A stretch of 64,000 nt of DNA. Origin: Paraburkholderia translucens (GTDB taxonomy: Bacteria > Pseudomonadota > Gammaproteobacteria > Burkholderiales > Burkholderiaceae). The position numbers and the translations under genes are program-made. Positions within the stretch are counted from its first letter, which is position 1. Each line of letters begins with the position of its first letter. Positions 25,775 through 34,353 of the stretch are shown here, one piece after another. Below the pieces are notes generated by a model. The model saw only the letters and a program-made list of their open reading frames with translations, had not been told where the DNA came from and made no database searches. The DNA lies in contig NZ_JAJITC010000004.1 in assembly GCF_020881035.1 (NCBI RefSeq), positions 310,001 through 374,000 of the forward strand, given 5' to 3'.

Positions 25775-28131
25775 GGATGCACTCCCGGCGACACCGTGCT
25801 CGGCGCCACGCCGCTTGCCGGATCGACGACGGCAGGTTGCGGGACGGGTTGCGTCATGGGCTGCACGGCGGCTTGCGGCGCGGCCTGCGGCGGTACTTGT
25901 TGAGGAACCTGTTGAGGAACCTGTTGCGGTGCCTGCTGCTGGCGGCGCATCTGATTCAGGTCGAACAGGTTCATCGCCGGCACCCCACCCTGGCTCGGGC
26001 CGACCGGCATCGGCGGCACGACTGGATCGTCGCGATCCTTCATGACTCTATTGTCCGAACGGTACGCACCCTGCACACCCTGGATGTAGTCGTAACGGTT
26101 CGCCGAGACGGCCTGCGTGGTTTCGCGGTCGGCGAGGATCACCGGGCGCAGGAAGACCATCAGGTTGGTCTTGTCGCGCGTCTTCTGCTCGGAGCGGAAC
26201 AGCTGGCCCAACCAGGGAATGTCGCCAAGCAGCGGCACCTTGCTGTTGCTGACCTGATAATTGTCCTGCATCAGGCCGCCGAGCACGATGATCTCGCCGT
26301 TATCGCACAGCACGGTCGACTGGATCGAACGCTTCGTGAATTCCGGACCCTGCGGGTTGGTCGCCGCGTTGTTCGTGCCGTTCACGATCGCCGAGTCTTC
26401 CGTGTAGAGCTGCAGCTTCAGAATGCCGCCATCGGTAATTTGCGGCTTCACGTGCAGCGTCAGACCGATGTCGACGCGGTCGAACGTGTTGAAGGCCGTA
26501 CTCGTCGTGCTGCTCGTCAGGTTCGAGTACGAGCCGGTCTGGATCGGCACGTTGGTACCGACGATGATCTTCGCTTCTTCGTTGTCGAGCGTGATCAGGT
26601 TCGGCGTGGACAGCACGTTCGCATCGGCGGTCTGCGACAGCGCCTGCAGCAGCGCGCCGAGACCCTGCACGCCGAAGATGTTGTGAATCCAGCCGACGTT
26701 CAGGCCCTGTTGCAGGGCGCTCGCGCCCAATGCGGTCGCGAGGCCGCCGGTGCTGGTGGCCTGCGCAGCCGCGGCCGTCAGGTTGATGATGCTGTTGCCC
26801 GAGCCAGTCGCCAGGTTGGTGCCGGCAAACAGGTTACCGTTCGCGATCTGCCACTGAATGCCAAGGTTGCCGCTCGTATTCGAATTCAGCTCGACGATCA
26901 GTGCCTCGATATACACCTGCGCGCGACGCGCATCGAGCTGGTCGATCACGGCGCGCAAATTACGGTACACCGCCTCGGGCGCCGTGACGATCAGCGAGTT
27001 GGTCGCCGCGTCGGCGGTGATCATGCCGCCGCCCTGGTCCTCGGTGCCCTTCTCCTTCTCGCCACCGAGGAAGCCGCCGGACTCCTTGCCCGAACCGTAG
27101 CCGCCGCCCATCGGCGACGTACCCAGTGAACTGCTGCCGAGACCACCCGACGGCAACGGGGCCGTGCCGGCGACGCCCGTCGACGTGCTGCTGCCGCCCC
27201 CACCGCCCGTGTTCTGGTTGAAGGAGTTGGCCTCGTTCGCGCCAGCTTGTGAAGCACCTTCGCCACCGGCGCCCTTCCCGAGCATCGCGCGCAATGTGCG
27301 CGCGAGCTTCGTCGCGTCCGCGTTGCGCAGCGGCACGACGTGAATGTTGCCGGGCATCGTGGTCGGCACGTCGAGCTGCTTCGCGAGTTCCTTCGCCGCC
27401 GCGAGACGCGCGGTGTTCGACGCGCGCATCAGCAGCGAGTTGGTGCGCGCATCAGAGGAGATCGACACCTTCAGCGTCGCATCGGTGCTGCCGATCGCGC
27501 CCGGGTCGAGCATCTTGTTCATCTGTTGCGCGATGTCGATCGCGTTCGCGTTCTTCAGCGGCACGACCGCAACCGCCTGGCCCGCAGCGCTGTCGATGCC
27601 CGCGATGATTTGCGCGATGCGCCGAACGTTGTCGGCGTAATCGGTAACGACGATCGTATTGTTGGCAGGGTAGGCCGCGACGGTATTGTTCGGCGAGATC
27701 AGCGGACGCAGCACCGGCAGCAGATTGTTGGCCGATTCGTTCTTTAGTGTGAAGACCTGCGTGACGACCTGGTCGCCGCGCGCGGTCGGCGCGTTGCCGA
27801 CATAGGTCGGCACGCCTTGCAGCTTGGCGTCGGCCTCGGGCACCACTTTCAGTACACCGTGATCCTGTACGAGCGCGAAGCCCTGCATGCGCAGCGCGGA
27901 CTGCAAGGTCTTGAGCGCCTGATCCTCGGGCACTGCGTTTTCGGACACGAGGTTCAGTTGTCCCTTCACCCGCGGATCGACGATGATCGTCTTGCCGGTT
28001 GCAGCGCCGATCGCTTTCGCGACCTGATCGATGTCGGCATTGACGAAGTTCAGTGTCACCTCTGCCTGTGCTGTTTGCGCGGTGATCAGTCCAGCCACCA
28101 GCAGCGCCGTTGCAACGCGACGCAAAGCCAT
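25771..28131 (-). CDS. gspD: Type II secretion outer-membrane secretin D
   Basis: A 786-aa secretin forming the outer-membrane gate. The signal peptide MALRRVATALLVAGLITAQT ends near QAEV; it is followed by N0-N1-N2-N3 domains (VNADIDQVAKAIGAATGKT onward), a Gly/Ser-rich loop with a Glu/Lys stretch between N3 halves, and the secretin core with VPLLGDIPWLGQLFRS. The C-terminal tail is Gln/Pro-rich with tandem PQQV repeats, encoded by a short direct repeat around 25898-25930. ATG at 28131 follows AGAAG; ATG at 28146 is an alternative adding five residues. First gene of gspD-E-F. Confidence 0.93.
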   Translation of the reverse strand: MALRRVATALLVAGLITAQTAQAEVTLNFVNADIDQVAKAIGAATGKTIIVDPRVKGQLNLVSENAVPEDQALKTLQSALRMQGFALVQDHGVLKVVPEADAKLQGVPTYVGNAPTARGDQVVTQVFTLKNESANNLLPVLRPLISPNNTVAAYPANNTIVVTDYADNVRRIAQIIAGIDSAAGQAVAVVPLKNANAIDIAQQMNKMLDPGAIGSTDATLKVSISSDARTNSLLMRASNTARLAAAKELAKQLDVPTTMPGNIHVVPLRNADATKLARTLRAMLGKGAGGEGASQAGANEANSFNQNTGGGGGSSTSTGVAGTAPLPSGGLGSSSLGTSPMGGGYGSGKESGGFLGGEKEKGTEDQGGGMITADAATNSLIVTAPEAVYRNLRAVIDQLDARRAQVYIEALIVELNSNTSGNLGIQWQIANGNLFAGTNLATGSGNSIINLTAAAAQATSTGGLATALGASALQQGLNVGWIHNIFGVQGLGALLQALSQTADANVLSTPNLITLDNEEAKIIVGTNVPIQTGSYSNLTSSTTSTAFNTFDRVDIGLTLHVKPQITDGGILKLQLYTEDSAIVNGTNNAATNPQGPEFTKRSIQSTVLCDNGEIIVLGGLMQDNYQVSNSKVPLLGDIPWLGQLFRSEQKTRDKTNLMVFLRPVILADRETTQAVSANRYDYIQGVQGAYRSDNRVMKDRDDPVVPPMPVGPSQGGVPAMNLFDLNQMRRQQQAPQQVPQQVPQQVPPQAAPQAAVQPMTQPVPQPAVVDPASGVAPSTVSPGVHP

Positions 28132-28449
28132 ACAATTTCTTCTCATGGGATGTGATATCGATGCCGGCAGCCTCTGCCACCGACGGTCATGCGACGCGGA
28201 CCTGGCAGCAAACCGCCGCCCAGTCGGCCTGTGAGCCCGCCTTAACAGCAAACTTCGCTTGCAACTCAGGCGCCCCGACGTCCGAAAAAAACGAACAGTA
28301 ACAGCTTTTCATGTCGGATTTGAAACAAAACGCGCGACTTATGCGAATCCGCTAAAGATCGCCTCGGCCGTTATTGAAATGAAAGCGAACCGGCACCGTG
28401 CGCGCCCGACATCAACCGGGTTTCTGCGGTCTTATGTCGGTTAGCCAAC

Positions 28450-28477
28450 TTGACGATGATCGGACTGCCGGTATGAT
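28450..28477 (+). promoter_or_regulatory. Promoter for the lytic transglycosylase gene
   Basis: -35 TTGACG (28450-28455) and -10 TATGAT (28472-28477) with a 16-bp spacer. The start would lie near 28485, giving a leader of about 145 nt. The rest of the divergent spacer 28132-28628 is AT-richer than the genes and must also hold the gspD promoter, which I could not place. Confidence 0.55.
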
Positions 28478-28628
28478 ACGAGCCGTTCGACTCGCTGTTC
28501 TGTGTTCGCTGACGCGGGTTTTCCCCGATGCTGCACAAACGCCCGGCCAGCTTGCTATTGCGGCCGGACCGCGGCCGGCAAACTGCCTTACCGATCCTTA
28601 CCTCGAGCTTATTTAGTCGTCTTGACCG

Positions 28629-29072
28629 ATGAAACGTCCGCTCGTCACCGTCGCCGCTACGCTCGCGCTGTTTGCCGCAACCGCCTCCGCGCGCGCCGAC
28701 TGCTTCGACGAAGCAGCGAAGTATCAGAAGGTCAATCCGCTGGTTTTACGGGCAATCGCCTGGCAGGAGTCGCATAACCGGCCGGATGCCCAGCACAAGA
28801 ATGCGAATGGCTCGACCGACTACGGCGTGATGCAGATCAACTCGGTGCATCTGCCGGTGCTCGCGCAGTACGGGATCTCGCAGGGCACGCTGATGGAGCC
28901 GTGCAAGAACGTTTATATCGCGGCATGGCATCTGCGCCACCAGATGAACAAGTACGGCAATACCTGGCAGGCGGTCGGTGCATACCACTCGGAGACACCG
29001 GCGTTGCGGGACAAGTACGCCCAGCAGATCGTCGCGATATTACGCAGCTGGAAGTTGATGCCCGCGCAGTAA
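28629..29072 (+). CDS. Soluble lytic transglycosylase-like protein
   Basis: A 147-aa exported SLT-fold muramidase of the small IagB/VirB1-like type that opens peptidoglycan for envelope machines. Signal peptide MKRPLVTVAATLALFAATAS is cleaved near ARA/D. Catalytic Glu47 sits in AIAWQESHN, followed by the family's STDYGVMQINSVHL and AWHLRHQMNKYGNTWQAVGAYHS. Two Cys (C25, C92-region) could form a disulfide. It is divergent from gspD, so it may help build the secretion channel; that link is inferred from position only. Confidence 0.88.
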   Translation: MKRPLVTVAATLALFAATASARADCFDEAAKYQKVNPLVLRAIAWQESHNRPDAQHKNANGSTDYGVMQINSVHLPVLAQYGISQGTLMEPCKNVYIAAWHLRHQMNKYGNTWQAVGAYHSETPALRDKYAQQIVAILRSWKLMPAQ

Positions 29073-29217
29073 GCTACTTCTCACGCTGCGGCTCGCACGG
29101 GCCGCGCCCGTTTTGATGCACAATGCGGCTTCATGCTGCCGCCGCGCCGTCGCAGGGCCGACGGACATGGCCTCCCGCCCCGGCACGCCTTCCAATCTTC
29201 CCGTATTCCGTACCGCG

Positions 29218-30588
29218 ATGAACCAGCCGCTATTGCCCATCACCGTGCTCTCCGGTTTTCTGGGCGCGGGCAAGACCACGCTCCTGAACCGTATCCTCGC
29301 GAATCGCGCCGGCTTGCGCGTCGCGGTGATCGTCGAGGATCCCACCACCGTCAATATCGACCCGGCGCTCGTGCGCACTCCTGCCGAGCCGCCGCGTGTC
29401 GGCGACCAGAACGTCGAGCTCACGAACGGCTGCATCATCTGCCGCGCGCGGCACGACGGGTTACCGAACGAGATCCATCGCCTCGCCGGCGAAAAGCGCT
29501 TTGACGCGTTCGTGATCGAGTCGGCCGGCGTCATCGAGCCGTTGCAGATCGCCGAGACCTTGATGTTCGGCGACGGCAACGACGGCGCGTCACTTGCCTA
29601 CGTCGCGCGGCTCGACACGATGGTCACGCTCGTCGATGCGTTCAACTTCCTGCGCGACTATGCGTCGGCCGACGCGCTCGCCGAGCGCGGCATTGCGGTC
29701 ACCGAAGACGACGACAGAACGATCGTCGAATTGCTGATCGAGCAGATCGAGTTTTGTGACGTGCTTGTCGTGAACAAGGTGGATCTCGTGGGCGCCGACG
29801 AACTCGCACGTTTGCAGCGCATCCTCGCGCGCCTGAACCCGCGCGCGGTGCAGCTCGTGAGCCGCTTCGCCGACGTGCCGCTCGACCAGGTGCTGAACAC
29901 CGGGCGCTTCGATTTCGACGCAGCGTCGAACGCGGCGGGCTGGCTCGCGGCGCTCGAGGACGAACATCAGCACGAACACGGTGCTCAGCACGGCCACACG
30001 CATCACAGCGAAGCCGACGAATACGGCGTCGGCGATTTCGTCTATCGCGCGCGGCGGCCCTTTCATCCGCAGCGGCTTTGGGATTTGCTGCATCAGGAGT
30101 GGAAGGGTGTGCTGCGCAGCAAGGGTTTCTTCTGGCTCGCGACCCGCAACGATATCGGCGGCTCGCTATCGCAGGCGGGTGGCGCTTGCCGGCACGGTCC
30201 GGCGGGCATGTGGTGGGCTGCTCAGGACCGCAGCGAATGGCCGGAAGGCGACGACGAGCTGGCCGCCGAAATCGCCGCGGACTGGTACGGCGCACCGGAC
30301 GATCTGAGCATCGGCGATCGTCGTCAGGAACTGGTGCTGATTGGCGTCGATATCGATCCCGCGATCTGGCGCGCGAGGTTCGACGCCTGTCTGCTCACCG
30401 ACGACGAATACGCGCTCGGGCCACAAGCCTGGCAGCAGTTTCCCGATCCGTTCCCGGCGTGGGACTTCGATGACGACGATCACGATCACGACCATGATCA
30501 CGGCCGCCATCACCATCATCACGGACCCGGCGACGACTGCGAGCATGGCGCACATGTCCACGGCGAGACCGCGCATCGTCACGACTGA
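29218..30588 (+). CDS. CobW/COG0523-family GTP-binding metallochaperone-like protein
   Basis: A 456-aa G3E-family GTPase. Walker A is SGFLGAGKTT (12-21), Walker B-like ESAGVIEP, and the guanine-specificity motif NKVD. The CobW_C domain follows from about 285. The usual metal site CxCC is here C-I-I-C (C72, C75). Two His-rich stretches (near HEHQHEHGAQHGH and the C-terminal Asp/His tail) would bind zinc or another divalent metal. ATG at 29218 starts family-like sequence; the 35 upstream open codons do not. No Zur box was identified. Confidence 0.82.
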   Translation: MNQPLLPITVLSGFLGAGKTTLLNRILANRAGLRVAVIVEDPTTVNIDPALVRTPAEPPRVGDQNVELTNGCIICRARHDGLPNEIHRLAGEKRFDAFVIESAGVIEPLQIAETLMFGDGNDGASLAYVARLDTMVTLVDAFNFLRDYASADALAERGIAVTEDDDRTIVELLIEQIEFCDVLVVNKVDLVGADELARLQRILARLNPRAVQLVSRFADVPLDQVLNTGRFDFDAASNAAGWLAALEDEHQHEHGAQHGHTHHSEADEYGVGDFVYRARRPFHPQRLWDLLHQEWKGVLRSKGFFWLATRNDIGGSLSQAGGACRHGPAGMWWAAQDRSEWPEGDDELAAEIAADWYGAPDDLSIGDRRQELVLIGVDIDPAIWRARFDACLLTDDEYALGPQAWQQFPDPFPAWDFDDDDHDHDHDHGRHHHHHGPGDDCEHGAHVHGETAHRHD

Positions 30589-30632
30589 GCGAAGCTCACG
30601 CCGCGTTTGAAGCACACCGCGCGGACGAAAAA

Positions 30633-30653
30633 AAACCCGCCGTTGGCGGGTTT
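30633..30653 (-). terminator. Intrinsic terminator of the HU gene
   Basis: AAACCCGCC (30633-30641) and GGCGGGTTT (30645-30653) make a 9-bp stem with a 3-nt loop; read on the minus strand it ends in a run of eight T. It sits between the convergent HU and CobW-like genes and may also work for the latter. Confidence 0.82.
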
Positions 30654-30686
30654 CTCGCGGGTATCGACTACCCGACAGTAATCTGC

Positions 30687-30965
30687 TTAACGCTTGTTGA
30701 CGGCGTCCTTGAACGCCTTGCCTGCCGTGAACTTGACGGTCTTGGCGGCCGGAATCTTGATAGTTTCGCCGGTCTTCGGATTGCGACCCGTACGCGCTGC
30801 GCGCTTGCCCGAACCAAAGCTACCGAAGCCGATCAACTGGACAGCCTCACCCTTCGACACAGACTTCTTGATCACTTCAAGCAACGTGTCCAGCGTTTCA
30901 CCGGTTTGAGCTTTGCTGGCGCCCGTCTGTCCTGCGACAGCATCGATCAGTTCCTGTTTGTTCAT
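30687..30965 (-). CDS. hupB: DNA-binding protein HU
   Basis: A 92-aa histone-like nucleoid protein that bends DNA as a dimer. It starts [15 protein letters not shown] and carries the signature [21 protein letters not shown] with the DNA-binding arm, ending [10 protein letters not shown]. It has a strong AAAGGAA ribosome-binding site. Monocistronic, with its own promoter and terminator. HU also assists origin unwinding, and the gene lies near the candidate origin. Confidence 0.95.
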   Translation of the reverse strand: MNKQELIDAVAGQTGASKAQTGETLDTLLEVIKKSVSKGEAVQLIGFGSFGSGKRAARTGRNPKTGETIKIPAAKTVKFTAGKAFKDAVNKR

Positions 30966-31014
30966 TAAGGTTCCTTTCTGAGTTTAGGTTGATACGAACA
31001 GCGCGACCGCGCCG

Positions 31015-31043
31015 ATTATACGTGCGCGCACCGCGCCGTCGAG
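31015..31043 (-). promoter_or_regulatory. Promoter of the HU gene
   Basis: A consensus minus-strand -10 TATAAT (31015-31020) would start transcription near 31008, about 43 nt before the HU ATG. The matching -35 around 31038-31043 is weak. The rest of the divergent spacer 31021-31412 contains a T-looped inverted repeat (GCGTTGG/CCAACGC, 31272-31291) and a doubtful small minus-strand open frame (about 31235-31414) rich in Lys/Arg. Confidence 0.5.
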
Positions 31044-31412
31044 CAGCTGCGGTCCTGATCGTGAAGATCTCTCGCGCCGGACAGAAGCCCCATCCGGCGG
31101 CCGTGCTGCCGCTCCCTTCGCGGCGCTTGCTATGATAGCGCAGCGCAAACCCAATCAGGATAAGGGTTTCGAAGAAATGCGCGGTTCTCGGGCCGTTCGC
31201 GCATGGAAACCGGAATTTTGCCCCTGCGCACCCCCTAAACGAGTGCTGAAACCCAGTCCTGGCGGGGCTTGGCGTTGGTTTTTTCCAACGCAGCAAAGCG
31301 CCCGGACGTGTTCCGATGGGTCTTTTTGGCCATGTCGCGCGCCGGACGCACCGACTTTGACCATCGAACCTGCTCTTTCGGGCGTCCTTTTTGAGCGTGT
31401 TTTTTCTCGCGC

Positions 31413-33380
31413 ATGACCGATCCGCTGATCCCCGCCGTCCTCGCTTTTCGCCCCAACGGCAGCCCCTTTTCACCGCTCTACGACGACATCTATCACAGCG
31501 CCGTCGGCGCGCTCGAGCAAGCTCACCACGTCTTTCTGCGTGGCAACGAATTGCCCGAACGATGGCAGCGCCGTCGCACGTTCACCGTGCTTGAAACCGG
31601 CTTCGGCATCGGCATCAACTTTCTTGCGACGTGGGCTGCGTGGCGCGCTGATCCCGCACGCTGCGAGCGGCTGCATTTCGTGTCGGCCGAGAAGCATCCG
31701 TTTAGCGCGGCCGATCTGCGCCGCGTCCTCGCGATCACGATCTCCGATCCGCTAATCACCGAACTCGCGGACGCGCTCGCTACCGCATGGCCGATGCTCG
31801 TGCCCGGCACGCACCGGCTCGAATTCGAAGGCGGCCGAGTCGTGCTGACGCTGATCTTCGCCGATGCGGTCGAAAGCCTGCCCGCGTTGCGGCTGCGTGC
31901 CGACGCGTTTTATCTGGATGGCTTCGCGCCGGCCAAAAATCCGGAGCTGTGGAGCCCGGCGATATTCAAGTCGCTCGCACGCGTCGCGGGCGATGATGCG
32001 ACCTTCGCCACTTACAGCAGCGCGGGCGACGTCAAACGTGCGCTGACGCAATGCGGCTTCGAGTATCGGAAGGTCGACGGCTTCGGCTGGAAACGCGCGA
32101 TGCTGGTCGGCCGCTTCGCGCCGCGCTGGCGCGTGCGCCGTCATGAGCCACCCGCGCCGTTCGCGCACGATGCGCGACATGCGGTGGTGATCGGAGCGGG
32201 GCTGGCTGGCTGCGCGGTGATCGAACGGCTCGCGGCACGAGGTTGGCGCGTGACTTCACTCGAGCGTCATGCGTCGGTGGCACAGGACGCGTCCGGCAAT
32301 CCGGCCGGCGTCTTCCACCCGATGATCTCGCGCGACGACAGCGTCGCGTCGCGCGTCACGCGCGCGGGCTTCCTGTACGCGCTCAATCGCTGGGCCGCGC
32401 TCGAACGGGCAGGGCACCGGCTCACGCGGGGCGATCGCGGCTTGCTGCAGATCGCCGCGGACGATGACGAAGCGAGCGCGATCAGCGACGCGATCGCTAC
32501 ATTCCGCTATCCCTCCGACTATGTGACGCCCGTCAGCGCGGCCGATGCCGCGCAACTCGCCGGCATGCCGCTCGCGCGTGGCGGCTGGTTCTTTCCGCGC
32601 GGCGGCTGGATCGAGCCGGCCTCGCTGTGCGCGGCGCAGCTCGCCGCGGCAGGCGGGCTGCTCGAACGACGCTTCGGCGTCGACGTCGCGCGCCTCGAAC
32701 GCTGCGGCGATCAGTGGACCGTCTTCGATACCGCGGGCACTGCGCTCGCGCGTGCACCGGTCGTCATCGTCGCGGGTGCACATGAAGCTGCGCGCATCGC
32801 CGGCTTGCGATATGCGCCGACGCGCAGCATTCGCGGACAGTTGAGCTTGTTGCCGGAGGGAAGCGTCGCGCCGCTCGCGTTGCCCGTGATCGGCGAGGGC
32901 TACGCGGTGCCGCTCGCGAACGGCGTCACGCTGACGGGCGCTACCTATGAACTCGATGACACCGACACGACACTGCGTGCCGACGGTCATCGCGAAAATA
33001 TCGAGCGCGTCGCGCAGATGCTTCCCGCGTTCGCAAGCGCACTCGATGCCGCGCCGCTGACCGCGCTCGCAGGTCGCGTGGCGTTTCGTTGCGTGACCTC
33101 CGACCGCATGCCGATGATCGGCCAGCTCGCCGACGAAGGCGCGGCTTCGCGTGACGCCGCACGCCTGCGCGGCGCATGGCCGCTCGATCTGCCACGCGTC
33201 GACGGACTGTACGGCGCATTCGCCTATGGTTCTCGCGGGCTGGTGTGGGCCGCGCTCGGGGCTGAGCTCATTGCATCGCAAATCGAAGGCGAGCCGTGGC
33301 CGCTCGAACGCGATCTCGCCGAAGACATCGACCCTGCGCGCTTTTTGCTGCGTGCGTTGCGGCAGGGAACGCTCAGTTAA
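31413..33380 (+). CDS. mnmC: tRNA 5-methylaminomethyl-2-thiouridine biosynthesis bifunctional protein MnmC
   Basis: A 655-aa two-domain enzyme for the last steps of mnm5s2U34 synthesis. The N-terminal MnmD methyltransferase domain (about 1-245) has SAM motif LETGFGIGINFL and DGFAPAKNPELWSP; the C-terminal FAD oxidase (from about 250) has HAVVIGAGLAGCAVIERLAA and removes the carboxymethyl group. It works downstream of MnmE/MnmG; mnmG is also in this window at 60779. Its TAA stop is embedded in the first GTTAACCGG repeat of the origin-like spacer. Confidence 0.93.
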   Translation: MTDPLIPAVLAFRPNGSPFSPLYDDIYHSAVGALEQAHHVFLRGNELPERWQRRRTFTVLETGFGIGINFLATWAAWRADPARCERLHFVSAEKHPFSAADLRRVLAITISDPLITELADALATAWPMLVPGTHRLEFEGGRVVLTLIFADAVESLPALRLRADAFYLDGFAPAKNPELWSPAIFKSLARVAGDDATFATYSSAGDVKRALTQCGFEYRKVDGFGWKRAMLVGRFAPRWRVRRHEPPAPFAHDARHAVVIGAGLAGCAVIERLAARGWRVTSLERHASVAQDASGNPAGVFHPMISRDDSVASRVTRAGFLYALNRWAALERAGHRLTRGDRGLLQIAADDDEASAISDAIATFRYPSDYVTPVSAADAAQLAGMPLARGGWFFPRGGWIEPASLCAAQLAAAGGLLERRFGVDVARLERCGDQWTVFDTAGTALARAPVVIVAGAHEAARIAGLRYAPTRSIRGQLSLLPEGSVAPLALPVIGEGYAVPLANGVTLTGATYELDDTDTTLRADGHRENIERVAQMLPAFASALDAAPLTALAGRVAFRCVTSDRMPMIGQLADEGAASRDAARLRGAWPLDLPRVDGLYGAFAYGSRGLVWAALGAELIASQIEGEPWPLERDLAEDIDPARFLLRALRQGTLS

Positions 33381-33506
33381 CCGGCTCCGATTATTTCGAA
33401 GTTAACCGGTGCGTCGGACAGATCGGCGCCGGCCACCGGCTAGGCCCCGTTAACCGGCGTTCCAGCTTATCCACCGCAACCTGTGGAAAACTGCGCAGTT
33501 AACCGG
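33376..33506 (+). repeat. Four-copy direct repeat GTTAACCGG
   Basis: Perfect copies start at 33376, 33401, 33449 and 33498. The offsets (25, 48 and 49 bp) are close to multiples of 24.5 bp, so all copies would face nearly the same helical side. The first includes the mnmC stop codon. They look like iterons or regulator sites next to DnaA-box-like sequences. Confidence 0.75.
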
Positions 33507-34021
33507 CGCAAGTCGTGTGGAACCGTTGTGGACGTAAACGGGGTAACTCGAACGTCGCGGAAAAGCGCGAAAAGTTGCTCGCGTATACCGGCGGCTGCCG
33601 CACATGCTGTGCATGCGGTTGTGCGGTCTGCAACCTGCTGATTTATTTCCGTAAACGTGAGTTATCCACAGCAACAGAGGCATCTTGTTAACTGTTACTA
33701 CGTATACATACGGTAAACCAGTAAACAGCAAAGCCGGGGGCTAGCGCCCCGCCTATCGGACTAGCTGAATTCCGCTCGAATTCGCGTAATCAAATCTGCC
33801 ATCGCCTCACGTAAACCTGGACGCCTTTTAACGGGCGAGCGGTTAACGCAAAAGAAACGACACATGCCGTGATAACACTGGCGCTCGAGTCCGCTCTTCG
33901 CGACGCAGTCAAAACCGGCCGGTATGTCGAAAAGAGGTCGCTTTTTCCGTTCATCGCGAAAATAAGGTACTTATTTACCGTTTTGCCAGCGAGTTAGCGT
34001 CTTTTCGATCAATGTGGAAAA
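33376..34021. other. Candidate replication-origin segment A (DnaA-box-like sites, GTTAAC/GTAAAC repeats)
   Basis: A 973-bp gene-free spacer (33381-34353), unusually AT-rich for this DNA. DnaA-box-like 9-mers are TTATCCACA (33662-33670, perfect), TTATCCACC (33467-33475), and TTTTCCACA on the minus strand at 33482-33490 and 34013-34021. It also has six GTTAAC sites, five GTAAAC hexamers (33534, 33651, 33713, 33721, 33811) and an AT-rich dyad AAATAA/TTATTT (33960-33976). This is the composition expected of a chromosomal origin. Position between minus-rich and plus-rich gene blocks and proximity to mnmG/parA/parS support it. Confidence 0.55.
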
Positions 34022-34353
34022 AGCTGTGGCACAATCCCCGTTCTTTTCCGCGTCGTGCCACCGCATCTGAGGGCAAGCGCAGCAATGGAACGGTGCCGGT
34101 CAAACAGAATCTGATCCGAAGTCGACGACGTTCCTTCACCGTGCCTGTCGCACCAGCCGCATCCGTGAATGTGCCGGACTCTGTGCGGTTCGTTGCGGCC
34201 GCGGCGCATTCCGATCATCCGATCATTGAAACCTCGCAACGCTGACTTCGCGAAGCGCTTGCGACTACGAGCGCTTTCGGTTCGCTCGTGCCACGGCGTG
34301 CGTCTGCGTCGGTTCGTGTCGTCTGCCGTTGCTGCCAAGGAGAACCCATTACG

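Noticed and set aside
31235..31414. Minus-strand 59-codon frame rich in Lys/Arg overlapping the mnmC start
   Set aside because: No family recognised, low complexity, no clear ribosome-binding site, and mixed third-position composition. It was mentioned only as part of the spacer.
33516..33535. Further TGTGGA motifs (33516 and 33527) as DnaA boxes
   Set aside because: They differ from TTATCCACA at two or more positions and were not counted as boxes.
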